A DNA stretch of 64,000 bases from an uncultured Bacteroidales bacterium (GTDB taxonomy: Bacteria; Bacteroidota; Bacteroidia; Bacteroidales; Bacteroidaceae), in NCBI GenBank assembly GCA_902772585.1, contig CACYBB010000001.1, forward strand, positions 48,243-112,242. The letters run 5' to 3'. Positions 36,655 to 45,325 of this stretch are shown here, piece by piece. The notes under the pieces were generated by a model that did no database searches, was not told the origin of the DNA, and was given only the letters and a program-made list of their open reading frames with translations. The translations under genes were made by a program, and so were the position numbers. Position 1 is the first letter of the stretch. Every line of letters starts with the position of its first letter.

Positions 36655-37416
36655 TTAGTCTCTGTCGTCCAACACGCGGAATTTGCTGCGACGACGCTCT
36701 AATTCTGCCTTGTCAAGTGTAAATGTCAGCGTCTCTATAGAGGAACCACAACGGGCAACGACATGACCTGTAACATCGACGACCACACTACCCCCAATGT
36801 AGTGACACTTGCTGTCGTCACCTACCCTGTTGACACCAACAAGATAGCTCTGGTTCTCGATGGCTCGAGCCTGTGTCAACACCTGCCAGGCCTCCTGACG
36901 AGAGTCTGGCCAGTTGGCAACGATGATGATGGCGTCGTACTCGCGCCCTGTTGCATAACGGCTCCAGCAGGGAAAACGCAAGTCGTAACAGGTCAGTATC
37001 AGCAGGCGCCAACCCTGATATTCAACAATCAGGTGGTCTTGTCCGGGCGTGAAGTACTCGTCTTCGTGACCATACGAGAATAGGTGGTGTTTATCATAGT
37101 AATAGGTCTTCCCTGCCCTTCCGTCCACAAAATAGTGACGATTACGATAGGTGCCATCAGACAGATGGACGGCCACACTACCACTGATGGCACACCGGTA
37201 GCGCTTAGCAGCATCCTGCATCCACGTCAATGCGGTGTTTCCCGATTCTTCGTGAGCAATATGGTGGGGCTCGGTGGCAAATCCTGTGCTCCACATCTCA
37301 GGCAATACGTAGAGGTCGCTACCTGGGTTTTCGCCTATCATGCGCTCTGCCTCAAGGATGTTCTCCTCAGGCTGGGCCCACTGGATATCGGTTTGTAGTA
37401 GCGTAACTCTCATCAT
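36655..37416 (-). CDS. Carbon-nitrogen hydrolase, omega-amidase (YafV/NIT2) type
   Basis: 253-residue nitrilase-superfamily amidase. The catalytic triad is visible: Glu40 (YVLPEMWSTGF), Lys109 (YYDKHHLFS) and Cys143 (LTCYDLRFP). The sequence around the triad resembles YafV/NIT2, which hydrolyse alpha-ketoglutaramate-type omega-amides in metabolite repair. The first ATG (37416) is 1 nt from the stop of the upstream lipoprotein gene; a second ATG at 37413 is equally usable. Last gene of a three-gene unit with rfbC and the lipoprotein. Confidence 0.88.
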   Translation of the reverse strand: MMRVTLLQTDIQWAQPEENILEAERMIGENPGSDLYVLPEMWSTGFATEPHHIAHEESGNTALTWMQDAAKRYRCAISGSVAVHLSDGTYRNRHYFVDGRAGKTYYYDKHHLFSYGHEDEYFTPGQDHLIVEYQGWRLLILTCYDLRFPCWSRYATGREYDAIIIVANWPDSRQEAWQVLTQARAIENQSYLVGVNRVGDDSKCHYIGGSVVVDVTGHVVARCGSSIETLTFTLDKAELERRRSKFRVLDDRD

Positions 37417-37417
37417 C

Positions 37418-38218
37418 TTAATATTCCACCAATTCTGTTGTTAACTGTCCGTCCAACGAGACGACGTGCTCTAACAGATAGCAACTGGCATCGCCTGGTG
37501 TACACAGCGACACGTTGAAGTGCAGACCTTTCTCGTCAGCACCGGAATACTCCATATTGTTCAATACAGCCTGGTCGAAGAACTGTGCAGGAACACGCTG
37601 CTGGTACTGTTGCTTACGGAAATCACGTGAGAAGAGCTGGCGGTCTCCCTGGAAGATACTCAGGTGGATGATGTTGTCGTAATAGACGTTCTCGACGTCC
37701 AGACCGTCTTCGTTAAGCGTATGGCGCACCACTTTATATTTCGTGGGGTTGATGGCCACATAGAGGTGATAACGATTGCCATTATAGTTCACCACCGTAT
37801 CTTTCTTCAGCACATCAGTCAGCGAGAGTATCTGCGCCTGATTGTTCTCAAAGGCCTCCTTTTCTTCATTGCCATCGTTCTTGACCAGCTTTACCAATTC
37901 GCCATCATTGCTCTTGAACCACAACAGATGCTCTGTGTGTTTCTCAATATGGTAGCGCGCTGTAGAACCGATATAAAGCGTGTCGTCATAGACACGGAAG
38001 AAGGCTGGCATACTGGTGGAATCAGGATAATACACAGAGTCGCCACGCATCTGGAAAATGGGCACCTCGGTTTCCTCGTCACTCCACACACCTTGCAGCA
38101 ATTGCTTGGCCTCCTTGCTCTCTGGCGCCAAACCTGCTGAGCCACCACTCTGCCCGCACCCTATCAGGACTGCAAGCATCAGCACACACATTGTAATTAA
38201 TCCGCACCTATTCATCAT
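37418..38218 (-). CDS. Lipoprotein, DUF4738-like
   Basis: 266-residue lipoprotein with a lipobox AVLIGC and lipidated Cys21, followed by a Gly/Ser spacer (GQSGGSAGLAPESKE). The body looks like a beta-rich DUF4738-type domain found in Bacteroidetes lipoproteins: LLQGVWSDEETEVPIFQMRG at the start and CTPGDASCYLLEHVVSLDG near the end. Function unknown; likely outer or inner membrane anchored facing the periplasm. It is 25 nt downstream of rfbC. Confidence 0.7.
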   Translation of the reverse strand: MMNRCGLITMCVLMLAVLIGCGQSGGSAGLAPESKEAKQLLQGVWSDEETEVPIFQMRGDSVYYPDSTSMPAFFRVYDDTLYIGSTARYHIEKHTEHLLWFKSNDGELVKLVKNDGNEEKEAFENNQAQILSLTDVLKKDTVVNYNGNRYHLYVAINPTKYKVVRHTLNEDGLDVENVYYDNIIHLSIFQGDRQLFSRDFRKQQYQQRVPAQFFDQAVLNNMEYSGADEKGLHFNVSLCTPGDASCYLLEHVVSLDGQLTTELVEY

Positions 38219-38243
38219 CAGTAGTCTATATTCTTTTCACGTT

Positions 38244-38792
38244 TCACTCAAACACCTCAGCATCTTTGAGCAACGGTTGCCGTAAGTCCTTGTCGCTGGT
38301 CAACACATCCTTGGGGTCTATAGGCCAATCAATACCCACATCGGGATCGTTCCATCGGATACCCGCATCAGCCTGAGGAGCATAGGCATTATCCACTTTA
38401 TAGGTAAAGATGGCTTCGTCGCTAAGCACTAGGAATCCGTGGGCAAAGCCACGAGGAATAAAGAACTGGCGTTTGTTCTCGTCACTCAGTTCCACCATCA
38501 CATGTTTGCCAAAGGTGGGACTCGACTTGCGAATATCCACGGCCACATCCAGCACCTTGCCCTTGATGACTCGCACCAGTTTGGCCTGCGAGCAGTCGCC
38601 TTTCTGGTAGTGGAGACCACGCAAAACGCCATACGAAGACTTAGACTCGTTGTCTTGTACAAACTCTATCTTGCCAATATTCTTTTCAAATTCCTCCTTC
38701 TTCCATGCCTCGAAAAAGTACCCGCGTGCATCGTTAAATACACGTGGTTCAATAATATACACTCCTTCGATAGCGGTTTTCTTGAACTCCAT
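38244..38792 (-). CDS. rfbC: dTDP-4-dehydrorhamnose 3,5-epimerase
   Basis: 182-residue cupin-fold epimerase in dTDP-L-rhamnose synthesis. Visible are NDARGYFFEAW, NESKSSYGVLRGLHYQ with catalytic His61, the DIRKSSPTFGKH strand and FIPRGFAHGFLVL. The start is fixed at the ATG at 38792: a longer frame starts at 38822, but that codon lies inside the -7 element (38820-38827). rfbA, rfbB and rfbD are not in the window. Confidence 0.93.
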   Translation of the reverse strand: MEFKKTAIEGVYIIEPRVFNDARGYFFEAWKKEEFEKNIGKIEFVQDNESKSSYGVLRGLHYQKGDCSQAKLVRVIKGKVLDVAVDIRKSSPTFGKHVMVELSDENKRQFFIPRGFAHGFLVLSDEAIFTYKVDNAYAPQADAGIRWNDPDVGIDWPIDPKDVLTSDKDLRQPLLKDAEVFE

Positions 38793-38819
38793 AGCTGTTA
38801 TTTTCACTATTTCACTCTG

Positions 38820-38827
38820 CAAAAGTA
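38820..38827 (-). promoter_or_regulatory. -7 element that decides the rfbC start
   Basis: TACTTTTG on the minus strand. It overlaps the upstream candidate ATG at 38822 and therefore supports the ATG at 38792, 27 nt downstream. Confidence 0.6.
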
Positions 38828-38878
38828 ATAATAAAAAATGAGATAATGAAAATTTTTAAGAGATTTCGTCGATTTTTA

Positions 38879-38910
38879 TTTGCCAATTCCGAAAAAAAGT
38901 CGTAATTTTG
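38879..38910 (+). promoter_or_regulatory. Full promoter of the HU-SPOR gene
   Basis: TTTG at 38879-38882 and TAATTTTG at 38903-38910, spacer 20 nt. The GTG start of the gene is only 4 nt after the -7 box, which predicts a leaderless transcript. Confidence 0.75.
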
Positions 38911-38914
38911 CAAC

Positions 38915-39976
38915 GTGATTGAGTTACAACGACATATAGAAATACTACTTCTGTCGAACGATTGTGTTGTCGTTCCAGAGTTTGGCGGATTCATAACCCA
39001 CGCAGAACCAGCGCGTTATGACACCAACGATAAGTCATTCCTTCCACCACTGAGGACACTTGGTTTCAATCCTCAGCTGCGAATGAACGATTCCGTGTTG
39101 GCACAATCTTATGTCGAAGCCTACGATCTTTCCTACCCTGAAGCCCTGCGTCGCATCGAGAATGAAGTCGATGAATTGAAGCGTCATCTGGAGGAAGAAG
39201 GTTATTATGTGCTGGAAGATCTTGGCGAATTGTCAGTCAATCAGGATGGCAACTATGAGTTTGCTCCTTGCGAGTCAGGTATTCTCTCACCAGAGTTCTA
39301 TGGTCTGAGTTCTTATCAGTTCAGACGTCTGAAGGACGAGCCCATACAGGAAGAGGTCCGTCAGCCAATGTTGTCTGTTGCCAAGGAGATTGCACTCCCA
39401 CAGGCCACTACTGAGGAACCCCAACTGCTCGACTTTGCTGACGATGACGATGATGATAGCGCCATCAGCATCAAGATGTCGTGGATACGCAATGCCGTAG
39501 CCATTGCTGCTGCTGTTGCTGCTTTCTTCTTCATTGCCACACCAGTCACCAATAGCGATTTAGGCACAGAGGCTATGTCGCAGTTGCAGAACAGCATCCT
39601 CTACAAGCTCATCCCACAGGACACTACCCTGCCCGCTATTGCTGAGCCTGTTGTTCCAGAGACCACTCTTTCAGAAACTGCTGACACCAAGGAGCCTTCC
39701 GTTCAGGAGTCTGCTCGTCAAAAGACATCCGCTTCCCCCACCGTTACCTACTGCATCATCGTTGCCAGTCAGGTTAAGCAGGCCAATGCCGAGTTGTATG
39801 TCGAGAAGCTGAAGAAAGAAGGTTATGCTGATGCCTACGTGTATATAAATAATAATGTGGTACGTGTAGTCAGTGGCGAATTCGAAACTGAAGCCGAGGC
39901 TTATCGTCAACTCAACAAGATGAACATACACGAGGAATTCTACGAGGCCTGGGTGTATAAGAAAGTTGAGGGTTGA
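38915..39976 (+). CDS. CCDC81-type HU domain protein with TM and SPOR domain
   Basis: 353-residue protein. The N-terminal HU-CCDC81 domain (MIELQRHIEILLLSNDCVVV, then PEFGGFITH) is followed by an acidic linker (DDDDDDS), one transmembrane segment at about 190-208 (AVAIAAAVAAFFFIATPV) and a C-terminal SPOR domain (YCIIVASQVKQANAELYVEK ... VVSGEF) expected to bind denuded peptidoglycan in the periplasm. This architecture is a Bacteroidetes cell-division/envelope protein. The start is GTG at 38915: the HU domain begins right there and the next Met lies at residue 57. It is followed after 39 nt by the FHA gene. Confidence 0.85.
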   Translation: MIELQRHIEILLLSNDCVVVPEFGGFITHAEPARYDTNDKSFLPPLRTLGFNPQLRMNDSVLAQSYVEAYDLSYPEALRRIENEVDELKRHLEEEGYYVLEDLGELSVNQDGNYEFAPCESGILSPEFYGLSSYQFRRLKDEPIQEEVRQPMLSVAKEIALPQATTEEPQLLDFADDDDDDSAISIKMSWIRNAVAIAAAVAAFFFIATPVTNSDLGTEAMSQLQNSILYKLIPQDTTLPAIAEPVVPETTLSETADTKEPSVQESARQKTSASPTVTYCIIVASQVKQANAELYVEKLKKEGYADAYVYINNNVVRVVSGEFETEAEAYRQLNKMNIHEEFYEAWVYKKVEG

Positions 39977-39977
39977 G

Positions 39978-40004
39978 AGTTTAAAGTTTAAAGTTTAGAG
40001 TTTA
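39978..40004. repeat. Short AT-rich tandem repeat between the HU-SPOR and FHA genes
   Basis: About four copies of agtttaa in tandem, immediately upstream of the FHA ribosome-binding region (ggggga). Similar tracts occur at about 41495-41525 (tttacaa units) and 62741-62769 (tttcaag units). Confidence 0.7.
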
Positions 40005-40015
40005 GGGGGAATACC

Positions 40016-40555
40016 ATGAAGCGCGTTCGATGTCCTAAATGCGATAATTACATCATCTTCGATGAGACTCGTTACGAGGCTGGTCAGTCGTTGGTATTCA
40101 AGTGCGACCAGTGTGGTAAGGAGTTTGGCATCCGCATCGGTGTCTCTAAGCTACGTCAGACTCAGAAGGAGGAGAATGCAGAGCTGAATTCCGAATCACC
40201 AATTCCGAATTCCGAATGTGGCAGCATCGTTGTCATTGAGAATGTCTTCCACTACAAGCAGGTCATTCCCCTGCAGATGGGCGACAACGTCATCGGACGT
40301 TATCAGAAGGGCAACCCTATCAATACTCCTTTCGAGACCGTAGACCCCAGTGTTGACCTCAACCATTGCACCATCACCGTTTCTCGCGACAAGCGTGGCA
40401 ATCTGCGCTACACGTTGAAAGACAACAACAGCAATACAGGCACTTTTGTTGGCGACGTAGAGTTGAACCCCAAGGAGCGTCGCATCATCGAGGACGGCAC
40501 CCTCTTCACCCTGGGTGCTACCAGCATCATTCTTCACACATCCGAGGAAGAATAA
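40016..40555 (+). CDS. Zinc-ribbon FHA-domain protein
   Basis: 179-residue protein. The N-terminal zinc ribbon has Cys6-x2-Cys9 and Cys30-x2-Cys33 (VRCPKCDNY, FKCDQCGKEF). The C-terminal half is an FHA phosphothreonine-binding domain (NVIGRYQKGNP, VDLNHCTITVSRDKRGNLRY, DNNSNTGTFVGD). The loop between them contains a repeat-derived segment, NSESPIPNSECG, from the DNA repeat at 40187-40217. It is probably co-transcribed with the upstream HU-SPOR gene and may read a Ser/Thr kinase signal at the envelope. Confidence 0.85.
   Translation: MKRVRCPKCDNYIIFDETRYEAGQSLVFKCDQCGKEFGIRIGVSKLRQTQKEENAELNSESPIPNSECGSIVVIENVFHYKQVIPLQMGDNVIGRYQKGNPINTPFETVDPSVDLNHCTITVSRDKRGNLRYTLKDNNSNTGTFVGDVELNPKERRIIEDGTLFTLGATSIILHTSEEE
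40187..40217. repeat. In-frame aattccgaat repeat inside the FHA gene
   Basis: aattccgaat occurs at 40187-40196 and twice, overlapping, at 40201-40217. It encodes NSE/NSEC units in the linker between zinc ribbon and FHA domain, a variable position in the protein. Confidence 0.7.
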
Positions 40556-40567
40556 TACTCCACCCGT

Positions 40568-41488
40568 TTAGTTTGTTCCGATATACAGGAAAATCATACC
40601 AAGAAGGACTAAGGCAAGGTCAAATGCCTTGGCCTTAAGGTTCTTTTCATGAAAGAAAATAGCACCAAACAGGAAACTCACGATGACAGAACCTCGACGG
40701 ACCATCGATACAATACTGATCATGGCGTCTGGCAACGACAAGGAATAGAAATACATAAAGTCGGCTGTAGAGAGGAACAGGCTGACGCCAATGATAGACC
40801 AATGCCAATGGAAGGGGGTTGTCTCGTTGTGCTTGGGCCACCACAACAGCATCAGCATAGCCAGCATCATAAAACATTGGTAGATATTATACCACGACTG
40901 CACCAGCATACGGTCCAGTCCTACTCCACCCGATGCTACTGGTGCCATGAGGAACTTGTCGTAGAGTCCGCTGACAGCCCCCAGCACGGCAGCTCCCACA
41001 ATCATCCATATCCAGTGGTCATGCTTGAAGTCGATGCCTTCCTTCTTGCCACTTCTGCTAAGCAGGAGAAACGACAGGACAGCCAGCATCACACCAATCC
41101 ATTGCCAATGGTTCAGTCGTTCACCAAAGACCAGCAAGGCTCCTACAAGCACCATGACAGGTCGTGTGGCATTGATAGGACCGACGATGGTCAGCGGCAG
41201 GTGCTTCATACCGAAATAGCCCAGCACCCAACTGGAGAGCACAATGACAGCCTTCAGGACCACATATTTATGAACCTCCCAACCACCACTGGCCACATGG
41301 AAGATACTACCGTCAAGGACTTCCGTAGTACCACTGAGCACGATAAACGGCAGGAATATCAATGAGGAGAACAGCGTATTCAGGAACAAGACGGGAATGA
41401 CAGCATTCCCCTTCAGCGCCTCTTTCTTAAATGAATCGTAGCAGCCAAGGAGTGCTGCAGACATGAATGCTAATAGTAACCAAGCCAT
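40568..41488 (-). CDS. DMT-superfamily (EamA) transporter
   Basis: 306-residue membrane protein with ten predicted helices in two EamA halves (PINATRPVMVLVGALLVFGE in the first, MVRRGSVIVSFLFGAIFFHE in the second). The families exports or imports small metabolites; the substrate cannot be read from the sequence. It lies 28 nt downstream of truA on the same strand and converges on the FHA gene with a 12-nt gap. Confidence 0.85.
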   Translation of the reverse strand: MAWLLLAFMSAALLGCYDSFKKEALKGNAVIPVLFLNTLFSSLIFLPFIVLSGTTEVLDGSIFHVASGGWEVHKYVVLKAVIVLSSWVLGYFGMKHLPLTIVGPINATRPVMVLVGALLVFGERLNHWQWIGVMLAVLSFLLLSRSGKKEGIDFKHDHWIWMIVGAAVLGAVSGLYDKFLMAPVASGGVGLDRMLVQSWYNIYQCFMMLAMLMLLWWPKHNETTPFHWHWSIIGVSLFLSTADFMYFYSLSLPDAMISIVSMVRRGSVIVSFLFGAIFFHEKNLKAKAFDLALVLLGMIFLYIGTN

Positions 41489-41516
41489 TGTATTTTACAA
41501 TTTGACTATTTACAAT

Positions 41517-42254
41517 TTACAATTGGTGATAGGTGACATTTTCCAGGAATAGTGCCTTCGCTGGCATCGACTCACCAGCCTGTGTGCGCTGACCACCCTC
41601 GATGACCTGACGGAAGTCCTCCATCGACATACGTCCGCGTCCCACCTCAATGAGTGTTCCCACAACGGCTCGCACCATGTTGCGCAGAAAGCGATTGGCA
41701 GTAATCTCGAAGTACCACTCCGAGGGAGACACCTGATGCCATTGTGCATGGGTAACGTGACAAATGGTGGTCTTCACGTCGCTGCCCGCTTTGCAGAATG
41801 CGCCAAAGTCGTCATACTCCATCAGCACTTGTCCTGCCTTGTTCATCTGGTCGAAGTCCAACTGGTAGTGCATCTCCTGCGAATACTGCTGGATGAAGGG
41901 GTTCTTCTGCGTATGTATATAATAATGATAGGTACGCGAGGTAGCCGAGAAACGGGCATGCATATCGCTGGAAACAGGTTCTATGCGGTCCACGGCAATG
42001 TCATGATGCAACAGTCCGTTGAGTTTCTTCGTCAGCAGGGCCGCATCAAAGTCTGCCTCCGTATCAAAGTGGGCAGCCATCATGCGAGCATGCACACCAG
42101 CATCCGTACGTCCTGCTCCCGTCACCTGAATCTGCTCTCGCAGCAATAGCGACAGACAGCGTTCCAGTTCGCTCTGCACGGTAATGCCGTTGGGTTGCAC
42201 CTGCCAACCGTGATAGTTGGTACCATCGTAAGAAAACCACACGAAATATCTCAT
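41517..42254 (-). CDS. truA: tRNA pseudouridine(38-40) synthase
   Basis: 245-residue TruA. The start MRYFVWFSYDGTNYHGWQVQ at 42254 is the canonical N-terminus; the frame extends 30 codons upstream through the promoter. The catalytic Asp51 lies in GAGRTDAGVHA. It modifies U38-40 in the anticodon stem of many tRNAs. The -7 element at 42272-42279 confirms the chosen start. Confidence 0.95.
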   Translation of the reverse strand: MRYFVWFSYDGTNYHGWQVQPNGITVQSELERCLSLLLREQIQVTGAGRTDAGVHARMMAAHFDTEADFDAALLTKKLNGLLHHDIAVDRIEPVSSDMHARFSATSRTYHYYIHTQKNPFIQQYSQEMHYQLDFDQMNKAGQVLMEYDDFGAFCKAGSDVKTTICHVTHAQWHQVSPSEWYFEITANRFLRNMVRAVVGTLIEVGRGRMSMEDFRQVIEGGQRTQAGESMPAKALFLENVTYHQL

Positions 42255-42271
42255 CTTTCTCAAATTTTGTG

Positions 42272-42279
42272 CAAAGGTA
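42272..42279 (-). promoter_or_regulatory. -7 element for truA
   Basis: TACCTTTG on the minus strand, 17 nt upstream of the truA ATG. It is back-to-back with the plus-strand element at 42355-42362. Confidence 0.6.
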
Positions 42280-42314
42280 CAAAATAATTCGTAATTCATA
42301 ATTCTTTTATTTAA

Positions 42315-42336
42315 AAAGTGTGGCGTTGCAATCGTA
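42315..42336. repeat. 22-bp element shared with 7294-7315
   Basis: Exact 22-base reverse complement of 7294-7315; core gtgtggcgttgcaatc. It lies in the divergent promoter region between truA and the LolA-like gene. Confidence 0.75.
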
Positions 42337-42354
42337 ATTCTCATTTTTTTTATG

Positions 42355-42362
42355 TACCTTTG
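42355..42362 (+). promoter_or_regulatory. -7 element for the LolA-like gene
   Basis: TACCTTTG, 9 nt before the ATG at 42372, so the transcript should have at most a few leader bases. Confidence 0.6.
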
Positions 42363-42371
42363 CAGCCCGAA

Positions 42372-42992
42372 ATGAAAAAGATAGTTATGATATTAACCCT
42401 TCTCTGCGCCACGATAGGCTTGCAGGCACAGAGCAAGGAGACCCCCAACGCCCAGCAGGCTCGTCGTTTGTTCAACGAGACCTTCAAGATGATTTATGGC
42501 GAACAGGGCTCACAGTTACATTATAAGGTGAACATCATCGGCATCTACAAGACCGAGGGTACCATCTGGACTAAGGGCAAGAAGAGCAAGTTCGTTGACG
42601 AGAAATATATTGCCTGGAACGACGACGTGACCTACTATCGTCTGGAGCGCAAGAAGAACCGTATTGTCATCTATGATGCCCACTCTGACGAGCGCGACAA
42701 ATATGCCACGAAGTTTAAGTTCAATCCCGACAACTACACTTACAGCATCAAGGACGCCAAGGAGGGTTACTACATCACGCTGAAGGCCAAAAAGGGAGTT
42801 TCAGGTATCAAGGAAGCCCGTTGCCTGTTGGATAAGAAGCACCGCTACCCCGTCAGCGTACGCATCAAGCTGGGCATTTTCCATACCACCATCAAGATTA
42901 GCGACGTCAAGATTGGAGGCATCTCGGACGACCTGTTCCGATTCCCCAAAGACAGCTATAAAGACTGCGAATATGACGATAAGCGAGGCTGA
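42372..42992 (+). CDS. LolA-like periplasmic protein
   Basis: 206-residue exported protein, ATG at 42372 chosen as the start of a good signal peptide (MKKIVMILTLLCATIGLQAQ); the frame extends upstream through the promoter. The mature part (LHYKVNIIGIYKTEGTIWTK, DDVTYYRLERKKNRIVIYD, TTIKISDVKIGGISDDLFRF) has the strand pattern of the Bacteroidetes LolA-like/outer-membrane lipoprotein carrier fold. The assignment is by pattern only. Its last 37 bases overlap the convergent MATE gene. Confidence 0.65.
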   Translation: MKKIVMILTLLCATIGLQAQSKETPNAQQARRLFNETFKMIYGEQGSQLHYKVNIIGIYKTEGTIWTKGKKSKFVDEKYIAWNDDVTYYRLERKKNRIVIYDAHSDERDKYATKFKFNPDNYTYSIKDAKEGYYITLKAKKGVSGIKEARCLLDKKHRYPVSVRIKLGIFHTTIKISDVKIGGISDDLFRFPKDSYKDCEYDDKRG

Positions 42993-44347
42993 TCCTCGTC
43001 CTTATCTCCAGCTTTGACAAACCCTTTCGCCCTCCATTTTCCTGAACGCCAGCGACGCACCAGGATGACGCCACGGATGTTTTCGTCCAGGGCAAAACCT
43101 ATCCACATACCTACCAATCCGTAACCCAGGGGAATGCCGATGAAATAGCTCAGACCTACGGCAACGCTCCACTGGAAGATGATGCCTACCACAAAGGGAT
43201 AGACAATATCGCCTGTGGCACGTAGCGTACTGCCTGCAAAGATGTTCGACGTACGCCCTATTTCCAGGAAAACATCCACCACGAGTACCCATACACCCAT
43301 CGCAACTATCTCCTGATTATCAGTAAAGCTGCTGAGGATGTTCTTACCCATGATGGCAAGCACCACCGAACCCGTCAGCGTGATAATCATCGACCAGCGG
43401 AAGAAATAGTTGCCAAGGATATAGGCTGCCTGGTGACGCTGCTGTCCGACGAGGTGTCCCACCAGGATGTCACCACCCTGCGTAATGCTGAGACAGAACA
43501 GATAGACAAACATAATCATATTGGCACAATAGGTTCTGGCAGCCAGCGCCTCGTTGCTTATCTGGTTAATGAAATATGTGATGACCACCTGCGACAGACT
43601 GTACGAGATATTCTCGCTCATGGCAGGAATACCGATATACAACAGTTTCTTCAGTTCCTCCCAAGGCATGGGACGGAAATACTCGAATGGGAACTTCGGA
43701 ATGTGACGTTTGAAATGGATGATAGCCAACAGCACCATGGCAATGGCTCTACTGGCGGCAGTGGCAATGGCAGCACCCTCAACACCCAACTGCGGACAGC
43801 CCCAATGGCCAAAGATGAGGGCATAGTTGCCAAGGATGTTCAGCACGTTGACGATACCTGTCACCACCATCGGATAGACCACCTTGTCGGCACTTCGCAG
43901 CGAGGCTGAGAATGTCAGCGACAAAGCCTGGAAGAACGATAGCGCACCTGTCAGCCTTAGATAGACCACGCCATCCGCCATCAGTTCTGGACGCAGCCCC
44001 ATCAGTTGCAGCAACTCTTCCGCAAAGAAGAACAAGATGGCGCTGACCGTCATGCCGAGAACCAGATTCACCACCAGTGCCATACCCACCACCTGTACCA
44101 GTCGCTTCCTCAGTCCAGCGCCAATATACATTGCACAGAGAATGGCGGCACCCATCGAGAAGAACTGATAGACCAGGAACACCAGCGACATCAGCTGATT
44201 GTCCAGTCCGACAGCCGCTACGCTGTTGTCGCTGTACCTGCTGAGCATCACCGTATCAACGGCTCCCAACAGCATCACCAGTGCCATCTCGATGAGTACC
44301 GGAATGGTCAATACTTTCAGTTGTCGCTTTAGTGTCTGTTCAGCCAT
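42956..44347 (-). CDS. MATE family efflux transporter
   Basis: 463-residue membrane protein with 12 predicted helices in two related halves (IPVLIEMALVMLLGAVDTVM in the first, GIPAMSENISYSLSQVVITY in the second). MATE pumps export drugs or metabolites with Na+ or H+. The last 20 residues or so (KAGDKDEDQPRLSSYSQSL) run antisense through the 3' end of the LolA-like gene for 37 bp. Confidence 0.92.
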   Translation of the reverse strand: MAEQTLKRQLKVLTIPVLIEMALVMLLGAVDTVMLSRYSDNSVAAVGLDNQLMSLVFLVYQFFSMGAAILCAMYIGAGLRKRLVQVVGMALVVNLVLGMTVSAILFFFAEELLQLMGLRPELMADGVVYLRLTGALSFFQALSLTFSASLRSADKVVYPMVVTGIVNVLNILGNYALIFGHWGCPQLGVEGAAIATAASRAIAMVLLAIIHFKRHIPKFPFEYFRPMPWEELKKLLYIGIPAMSENISYSLSQVVITYFINQISNEALAARTYCANMIMFVYLFCLSITQGGDILVGHLVGQQRHQAAYILGNYFFRWSMIITLTGSVVLAIMGKNILSSFTDNQEIVAMGVWVLVVDVFLEIGRTSNIFAGSTLRATGDIVYPFVVGIIFQWSVAVGLSYFIGIPLGYGLVGMWIGFALDENIRGVILVRRWRSGKWRAKGFVKAGDKDEDQPRLSSYSQSL

Positions 44348-44358
44348 GCTTGCCGGAA

Positions 44359-45297
44359 TTATTTCGATTGCTGACTGATAGTGTACTTGACACGCAGGCG
44401 CACAAAGGGCTTGACATGATCGTGCAACGTCATATAGGTCTTATTGTGGTCGCTTTGACGGAGACGACCGTAGAATGGAACTGCTGCGCCTAATCCGATA
44501 TTGAAAGAAAGCTCACGGCTGGCCTGAATGTTGGTGAAGAAGCCGAAACGTTCAGTCACTTGGCTGATTTCCATTTTCTCTGGAAGGTCAGCAATCTTGG
44601 GACGGAGATAGAACTTGTCGCTCTCCAGCTCCATACCAAGTGATAAACGCAAAGCGCGAGAGGCCTGGTAGTTGAGGTAGTTGTTGACCTCCATGCAGTT
44701 GATGCTCCAGCGATTGTTGAACTGGTGGTTGTAGATAAACATCGGATAGAGTGGCCAGGAGACTGAGGTTCCTATCAGACAAATGACACCCAGACCTAAG
44801 TAGGTTCTCTGGTTGCGCGTGATGCTGAAGATGCCGCCAACCATGCCGGAGATACATTCATAGCCATACTGCGAGAAGTTGGCGGTGCCCATAGCCATGA
44901 GGGTGAAAGGTTTGCCAAGCCAGAGCGTATTGTAGTTGGCAATGAGATTACTACCATAATGGTGGTGATTGTGAGGGACATCAAGCAGCAGAGTGCCGTA
45001 AGTGCCGTTAGTATTCAACTCCTTGTTGCTGTAGTGATAGAACGGTGATACGGAGAGGGAGAACTGCCGATTGCCAAGCACTTTGAGGTTAGCTCGCACA
45101 CGAGCAGCAACACCGTGCTTCAGACGTCCTTCTTCCAGACGCTCTCCTTTGTCGCTTTTCCAATAATAGTCGGTATTTGTGGCACCGTCGACATCAGCCG
45201 TGATACTGAACTTCTCACGAGGGTCGGCAAACTGGGCATGGACATAAAGCATGCTGGTTAAGAAGAGCAGCGTAGAAAATAATCTTTGTCGTGTCAT
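44359..45297 (-). CDS. Outer-membrane beta-barrel protein (DUF6268-like)
   Basis: 312-residue exported protein. The ATG at 45297 is chosen because it begins a signal peptide (TRQRLFSTLLFLTSMLYVHAQ); the frame continues upstream through a promoter element. The mature part alternates polar and aromatic residues in about 12 amphipathic strands and ends in a barrel-like strand (RLRVKYTISQQSK). It resembles DUF6268-type barrels of Bacteroidetes. Function unknown. It lies 11 nt upstream of the MATE gene in the same direction, so the two may be co-transcribed. Confidence 0.65.
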   Translation of the reverse strand: MTRQRLFSTLLFLTSMLYVHAQFADPREKFSITADVDGATNTDYYWKSDKGERLEEGRLKHGVAARVRANLKVLGNRQFSLSVSPFYHYSNKELNTNGTYGTLLLDVPHNHHHYGSNLIANYNTLWLGKPFTLMAMGTANFSQYGYECISGMVGGIFSITRNQRTYLGLGVICLIGTSVSWPLYPMFIYNHQFNNRWSINCMEVNNYLNYQASRALRLSLGMELESDKFYLRPKIADLPEKMEISQVTERFGFFTNIQASRELSFNIGLGAAVPFYGRLRQSDHNKTYMTLHDHVKPFVRLRVKYTISQQSK

Positions 45298-45325
45298 GTG
45301 TTGGCCTGTATATTTGTTCTTGCTG

